From Siphonodentalium dalli (Eukaryota; Mollusca; Scaphopoda; Gadilida; Siphonodentaliidae), in the NCBI GenBank assembly GCA_032622095.1, contig CP136062.1, positions 164,632,590 through 164,696,589 on the forward strand: DNA of 64,000 nt. The letters run 5' to 3'. Below the pieces are notes generated by a model, which did not search any database, was not told the origin of the DNA, and worked only from the letters and a program-made list of their open reading frames with translations. This document shows, one piece after another, positions 58,753-64,000 of this stretch (position 1 is the first letter of the stretch; the number at the start of each line of letters is the position of its first letter). The translations under genes were made by a program, and so were the position numbers.

Positions 58753-60470
58753 TAAAATTAAGGACAGTCAAAAGCATGAGGTTATCAATTTAGATTAAGA
58801 AACCAAGCTTGAGCATACCAAAGCAGAACTTCTGCATTGTGTGGCGACTTAAAATGGTGTAGTTGAAATACTACATGTACCTGTGCAAGTCCTTGACTAT
58901 TACCAATTTAATTAAAATAACAACCTTATGCTAACAGATAAGACATAATGTTGATGAGACAACGCAATTAGTTTCGAGTAAGAAAGATTAGTCAGTATGC
59001 ACAAGCTTAGTCACCATACATGTACAAGTAAAAATGCGGGTGCAGCTGACATGTCAAACCAGTCAGAAATTAATAAAGCAAATGGGGTTTGCCAAACCAC
59101 AGCATTGTATAGCCTGAAATGACATTAAAATATTATTGACCAAAATTAATTATTATTGTAACCAATTATTATATGCCGGAATTGACGGTATGAAAATATT
59201 TCCTTTTTTGTTTTGTGTTTGATATTAGAATCAAATGAGGGAAATACAACTGAAGGTTGGCAACCCTGACACACCGGTGTATTAACTAACGCTACAATCT
59301 GACCTGCTGAAAGGGGCAGAAACAAGCATAAAGTCACATGTACAATACATGCGAGACACATGTTGACACGCATGGGTAGCGAAAACAAACAACATTTATG
59401 GTGACTTGTCTTTCTATTAAGGTGAGTGTTGGGGAAAGATATATAATAAGGAAAATGCTAACAATTAGCCACTCATGATGCCATCATGTAGGACAATGAG
59501 CTGGTTAATGAATTTATTATTATTATAATAAAAAAAATAAAAATAATTTTTTTTATATATCTTTGATGTGAAAAATCTCACCGAAGCAGGAACCACAATT
59601 GAGTGAAACTCATGAGCCTGAGAAATGATTCTAACCCATAGGAGGTGTGCTAATTTAATGCTAAGGACTTTAAAAATGCCATCAAGCTCCAGAGTCCTGA
59701 AAACAAAAACTCTGTAATGGTAATGAACAAGAAGTCATTGTGTTAATTTAAGGTTAAACACCTTAAAAACCTGCTAGCAAGCCCCAGAGTTCCGCAAACA
59801 CAAAACTCTGCACCGGTAATGAACGAGAAAAATCATTGTGCTAATTTAAGGCTATAGAGCACCTTAAAAACTGCTAAAGCTCCAGAGTTCAGCAAAACCA
59901 AACTCTGCACCGGTAATGAGAAAAATCATTAGCTCACTCATCTGAACAATAACAATGTAATCACTGTCTAAAAATCTAAACAACTTCAAGCTGACACGTA
60001 AAAGTTGAAATGTGCCACAAACTAATTTTGTTTTGTTTTTGTTTTTTGTTTTTTGTTTATAAATTAGTTGTTATGATCACACTGACAGACCCACAAAAGA
60101 ACAGTGATTATATGTGAAATGAAAATATAAACAAATGAGAGCTAAATGAAATATCCGGTGATGGCTGTGACATACTCTAAGGTGCCTATAAAACGTGATG
60201 GTCTATAATGGGGGGTGAATATTGGTGAAAATTAAATATAGTGAACCCAAATGTAATAATGATAGTTGGGAAATTCCCAGAATTAACAATTGTTTGACAC
60301 GTTTGATAGGCACCTCTGAGTAGAGTAGCAGAAAAGCAAGCAACTTACAATGACATGCAAAGCAGTGGAGCTGAAGTTGATGGTCAAATGGCACCCACCG
60401 CCAAGCTCATAAACATTAAATTGGTCAAGCAGAATAGCCTGCGTGTAATCACACGAGCAGAAATACTTAC
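58753..60470 (-). other. Possible intron or spacer between SGNH and Gag ORFs
   Basis: On the minus strand gtaagt (60470-60465) lies 5 bases past the SGNH stop, and ttttacag (58760-58753) lies just before the Gag ATG. This would make a 1.7-kb intron. Within it at 59640-59935 is a ~115-base repeat in three units (ctgcaccggtaatgaa, aaatcattgtg, aatttaaggct). No other gene is seen. Splicing is an inference from these two sites only. Confidence 0.4.
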
Positions 60471-60475
60471 AAAGA

Positions 60476-61150
60476 TCACGCATTTCTGAGGGGGCCACCA
60501 AAGGGGGGGGCTAACCAAGATAAAGCCGCAATTCCATATGAAATGGCATCCCGGATACTGGCCATATACAGAACCAGAGACTGGCCAGATAAATGTACAC
60601 CGTCTGATTTAAAGTGCAGGGGCTCATCAATAAAACGCCTATGTGGCCACGTTTCCCAAGCTGCTGTAGCTTGCGATAAGGCCCAACTAAGCTGGTCATT
60701 GAAGTTGGAAACGTGGCCATTATAAATTTCAACAGATTTATGACCCCGCACTGCCAAACGGGGCATAGCATGGCACACTAAAACCTTTTTTACTGATGCT
60801 ATGCTCCGGAACACGGTGCACATGCTGAGAATATCAGGCACTACTGAGGTGGGGAGGCTCCGACAGAGATCATTGGATCCACATTGCACAATAATGGCAT
60901 GTGGTAAAAATTGTCGTAATTCCGTTTGTAATGCCAACAGATCTGGGACATGGGCACCCCCTTTGTGGAAAAATCTGATATTGACCGGGATGCCCATATA
61001 ATTTTGTATTCTGAGGTCCCCCGAGATATCGTGACCGTTGAAAGTCGACCCATGGCGATCCGCGTAGCCAAGTTGTTCACCCAAGCGACGAATGAAAGAA
61101 TGCCCAACCACGGCTACACGGATCTCCATGTGTGGAACGTAAAAAGCCAT
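60476..61150 (-). CDS. SGNH hydrolase-like ORF of the Ngaro-type element
   Basis: 224 residues, with the ATG at 61150, only 72 bases inside repeat A1. Block I is VAVVGHSFIRRLGEQLG near residue 13 (Ser in GHS), the block with Asn is IIVQCGSNDLCRSL near residue 87, and the terminal block is FKSDGVHLSGQSLVLY near residue 187 (Asp and His of the triad). This is the complete SGNH pattern. Such hydrolases are known in Ngaro elements and, separately, in ORF1 of CR1 LINEs. The substrate and role are unknown. The frame is intact. Its place ahead of Gag is worth noting. Confidence 0.88.
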   Translation of the reverse strand: MAFYVPHMEIRVAVVGHSFIRRLGEQLGYADRHGSTFNGHDISGDLRIQNYMGIPVNIRFFHKGGAHVPDLLALQTELRQFLPHAIIVQCGSNDLCRSLPTSVVPDILSMCTVFRSIASVKKVLVCHAMPRLAVRGHKSVEIYNGHVSNFNDQLSWALSQATAAWETWPHRRFIDEPLHFKSDGVHLSGQSLVLYMASIRDAISYGIAALSWLAPPFGGPLRNA

Positions 61151-61221
61151 TAAGAAATCGACTATTTACTTAAATTCTGAAACAATTTGAGCTCGGCGGC
61201 AGGTACCTACCATGAAAAGTT

Positions 61222-61634
61222 AAAAAGTTTAGGAGTTTATAATTTGTGAACTGCACACCTTGAAGATCGGAGATAGAAAGAAAGTGCGCAGTTGTTAATT
61301 AGTGTATTGCTGCGCAGTATAAGATATAGTTCCGCAAGTGGAAACTATAATTTGCTGGAAGTTTATTTAGACTGACTAATTACTCGTAAAACTTTACGAT
61401 GGTTAATGATTTAATGGCAATCTATAACGTTGTGAAAGAAATATATATTTACCAATAGTATTGCACCATCTTGCATCAGCTTTCTTGTCGGAAGCTCGCA
61501 GGTGAAGTTGTGAAGCGGTAGCTTCTCGCAAAATCTCGCGTTGTGAGAATCGAGATCACCGGCGCGAATTTTAAAATTACTGGTGCCTTGACGGAGACAT
61601 AAAACCCTTGGAGCGATGTTCCAATGGTAATTTA
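61222..61634 (-). repeat. Split direct repeat A1 (5' end)
   Basis: 413 bases matching 53678-54090 with about eight substitutions (for example acaccttg against acacattg, ttaatggcaatc against ttaataacaatc). Confidence 0.92.
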
Positions 61635-63605
61635 GTTTGTTTGGGCTCACAATTGAATTAATTTATACACATTTACCACCATTTGATCGCCGTGACGGGA
61701 CCGCACTGTACGACCAAGACATCGTTTGTGATCGCATGTATATCGACGTTTCCGGGACGCGTAATCAACACTTGTTTTGCCGATATAGTGACCAGTGTAT
61801 TCAATCTCGTACTTAGGGTAATGATGGTCGCGGTTATCCGGTTGTGATTACGTTAATGCCCGCAGCGGTTAACCGGATAGGAAAAAACCCAAACGTCCCA
61901 GCACTAGAAGACGGGACAGATGACCACGTGGCATTGTTGATATACATGTACATACCTCAAAATTGGCCACGACAATTAAGCAATGCTGTGGCAAATTCCG
62001 TGGCAACATGCCACCGCATTAAGTATGCCGTGGGACATTTTTCCTTATTTCTATGGGCTCCAAAAGTAGTGAAGATAGGACCTACATGTACTACCACAGA
62101 TCTTTATATAAATACCTGATGCTAAACTGGCACAAAATGCAACATTATTACTGGCTAGGCTTTTCATGGAAACTTTTTGATGGGAAAGCTGACCATGTGG
62201 TATTGTTGACATGGTTTGAGGCTCGAAAAGGGACTGTGAAATATTCTAATATCCGATATTTAAACATGACAAAAATACCAGTAAACTGGTGCAATATTGA
62301 GTTGAGCTCTCGATTTGTATGTGCCACACCTGTGCTAACAAGCGACGGCATATCGGCGTTATCATTGGGTTGCCACAGGTAGTACTAACTGGATCTCTGA
62401 ATAATAAGGGTACTGTTTTATTATTTGAAGGGATCTTTACATCTTATGTTATTTATGGTGACCAGTAGGCCATGTTGGGGATTTGTTTTGACTTAACAAT
62501 TGGCGGATTTCTGCATCGACCTATTTTTAATAAGCGAGTAAATGTCGATTAGTCGACTAAACTTTCAACACTAGTCGATGAGTTTTCAGATCTATCAGTG
62601 GAGTGGCCATCCCCGGGCATTGCTATAGGCCAGTTTTCTTTTATAAAAACCTATTTTGTGACTCATATTGATTGTGATTGTATTCAACTGACACTTTGGG
62701 TATGTATCCAACTGATATTTGAACATTTCATGAATCGTGATGTCACGTGAACAGAGTATGTGGGCTATTCACTTTGACAGCACCGGTCTCTTTGGTGTGA
62801 TGATGTGATGGTTTGACTTATACTGACAAAGCATTAATCAGGACTGCATATTATTCAGGCATCAAGTGCATGATTCCTTGCGTCCTGTTAACCGTCAGTG
62901 TTGGTGGTCGGCCTTCCTGGGATCCCGGGGCAAAAGGGGGTTGAGCTCTGTCTGTGGCAAAATGTGAAGCCATGGTTGGGGAGGGGAATTGTGCCGCTCA
63001 ACGATACCATGCATATATATCATCTTAAATTTTCATTATGAACTTGAATATGTAGAGTATATACCGTAATAAAATGAATGCTGGTGTTTTTAAATGGATA
63101 CTGAAAATTATGCCATGAGTGAGCAAGACAAATGTTATTTAAATAACTATATGCCTCATTCGCAATGACATAATTTAATACATATCCACTTAAAATCACC
63201 AGATATTCATTTTATTACAGTATATGCATTCCCAAAGTAATTCGCCATCTGCAGAATAGAGAAATATAGTTCCCGAATTAATCAGTTATTTTCCCCACAA
63301 TTCTGTCAAATTTTAACATAAAACAGATTTTTATTATAACCATAAAAGTAAAGGTAAAATAACTCGACTGATTCGAGAGTACTTTCAAATATCCCGGTAT
63401 TCCATTGGTACGTGGGGGATATCTAAATTAATATTTTACTGCGATTTATTCAATAAATCACCACTATTTAATTTATCGCCATTGAGAGTATAATGAAACA
63501 ATTATAACTTAATTGCAATTGATCTGGGATATATGCTTTCATAAAACATGTTACTTCTGTATGGAATTTTCACAATGCCCTGACTTTTTAAATGAATTGA
63601 ATTAC
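61635..63605. other. Intron sequence without genes
   Basis: It includes the short shared segment at 62089-62150 (accacagatctttatata, also at 48496) and words at 61830-61915 that mirror 48585-48640 in reverse (gttatccggttgtgatta, cccagcact). The rest shows no feature. Confidence 0.5.
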
Positions 63606-63688
63606 CTGTCAGCTGATTCTCCAACTTTTTTGTCTCTTTATCTTTCTCATCACCATCCTCATCCTCACTGTCTGAGTTATTTTTTCCT
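63606..63688 (-). CDS. VPS4: VPS4-type AAA ATPase, exon coding for the acidic linker
   Basis: About 83 bases (the start may be 63686), encoding KNNSDSEDEDGDEKDKE then TKKLENQLT, and the first base of the next codon. An acidic Ser/Asp/Glu stretch followed by KKLxxQL and Gly is typical of the region between the MIT domain and the AAA domain of VPS4. The donor is gtaat at 63605 and the acceptor is attgtag (or tagag). It ends in phase 1, exactly matching the exon at 40541-40660, which starts with the last two bases of a Gly codon. The MIT-domain exons must lie beyond position 64000. Confidence 0.85.
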
Positions 63689-63920
63689 CTACAATATAAA
63701 ATATCAAGAAATCTTAGAGTGAAGGAAAGACTCTTACTCCTTACTCCTGGGAGGGATTATGTTAATTGACAACTCCATAATGGTAACTATCGTTCCACTG
63801 GATTTGAACTGGCCCCTTCTATAATTCTTTATAATTATCATATATACCAAATACTCAAAATGCTTATATGATTCCCACTTGACCTCGAGGAAACCATTAA
63901 AATATAGCAAATTTGATTTT

Positions 63921-64000
63921 TGAGACAATGCAAATTTTTTATATAATTATAAATAATAAAAATGGCGTTTTTAATCTAAAAAAAAAATTGCATTGTCTCA
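63921..64000. mobile_element. Short inverted-repeat element at the window edge
   Basis: tgagacaatgcaaatttttt at the left and aattgcattgtctca at the right end of the window are inverted copies (about 14 exact bases). The 80-base unit may be a complete tiny MITE or be cut by the window end. Confidence 0.6.

Larger units (their letters stand above)
53123..61634 (-). mobile_element. Ngaro/PAT-type tyrosine-recombinase retrotransposon
   Basis: On the minus strand the order is A1 (61634-61222), SGNH hydrolase, Gag-like, RT-RNase H, tyrosine recombinase, B1 (54246-54087), A2 (54090-53678), spacer, B2 (53282-53123). These are the split direct repeats characteristic of the Ngaro and PAT groups of the DIRS order, which integrate through a circular intermediate and make no target duplication. 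The joint B1-A2 reads aatttatctcccc. The outer ends read tttatctcccc (53123) and ggtaattta (61634), agreeing with that model. About eight differences in 413 bases separate the two A copies, so the insertion is fairly young. Confidence 0.88.
40661..63605 (-). other. VPS4: VPS4 intron, ~22.9 kb, phase 1
   Basis: It is bounded by gtaat (donor, 63605) and ttcag (acceptor, 40661) on the minus strand. It holds two LINE copies, an ~8.5-kb Ngaro-type element and several repeats. Most of the autonomous element ORFs in it (Ngaro and the 49-52 kb LINE) lie in the same direction as the host gene. Confidence 0.8.

Overview
This window looks like a stretch of an intron-rich, transposon-packed metazoan nuclear genome, most likely a marine invertebrate. 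A lophotrochozoan such as a mollusc would fit the repeat style, but that is only an impression. There are no bacterial operons, rRNA or tRNA genes or CRISPR arrays that I can see. Nearly every long ORF is a piece of a transposable element.

Host gene. The only host coding sequence I recognise is two exons of a VPS4-type AAA ATPase (ESCRT disassembly) on the minus strand, at 63606-63688 and 40541-40660. They have consensus splice sites and the same intron phase, and together read through the conserved linker into the start of the AAA domain. They are separated by a ~22.9 kb intron (40661-63605). No Walker A exon is visible to the left, so positions 1-40540 are probably part of the next, even larger intron. 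The whole window may therefore lie inside one gene.

Layout, left to right. 1-2560: GACCTT-rich tandem repeats, microsatellites and two small inverted-repeat elements. 2575-8324: a hAT-like DNA transposon with an exact 8-bp target duplication, holding a decayed non-LTR retrotransposon and no visible transposase. 8333-10060: ~309-bp and ~170-bp tandem repeats. 10.06-31.26 kb: a large imperfect inverted arrangement. Its two arms contain the same satellites and oppositely oriented copies of a Penelope-like element (PLE). That PLE has an SGNH-hydrolase-like first ORF, an RT, and (in the right copy) a C-terminal GIY-YIG domain. A minus-strand LINE lies between the arms and is itself split by a 3.7-kb insertion. 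A piggyBac-type MITE interrupts the right satellite arm, and the left arm keeps the matching empty site. 31.3-40.5 kb: simple repeats, several MITEs (one with an 8-bp duplication), ~122-bp tandem arrays rich in CGCATGCGC, and a dispersed repeat family.

Inside the VPS4 intron: a LINE fragment split by a 4-kb insertion (41955-47196), a second, nearly complete but frameshifted LINE on the minus strand (49054-52697), and an ~8.5-kb tyrosine-recombinase retrotransposon of Ngaro/PAT style (53123-61634, minus). The last has textbook split direct repeats (A1-ORFs-B1A2-B2), an SGNH hydrolase, a Gag-like protein, RT-RNase H and a tyrosine recombinase. An SGNH-fold ORF thus occurs in two unrelated retroelement classes in this one window.

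All element ages, host assignments and boundaries are read by eye. Similarity searches and alignments were not available.
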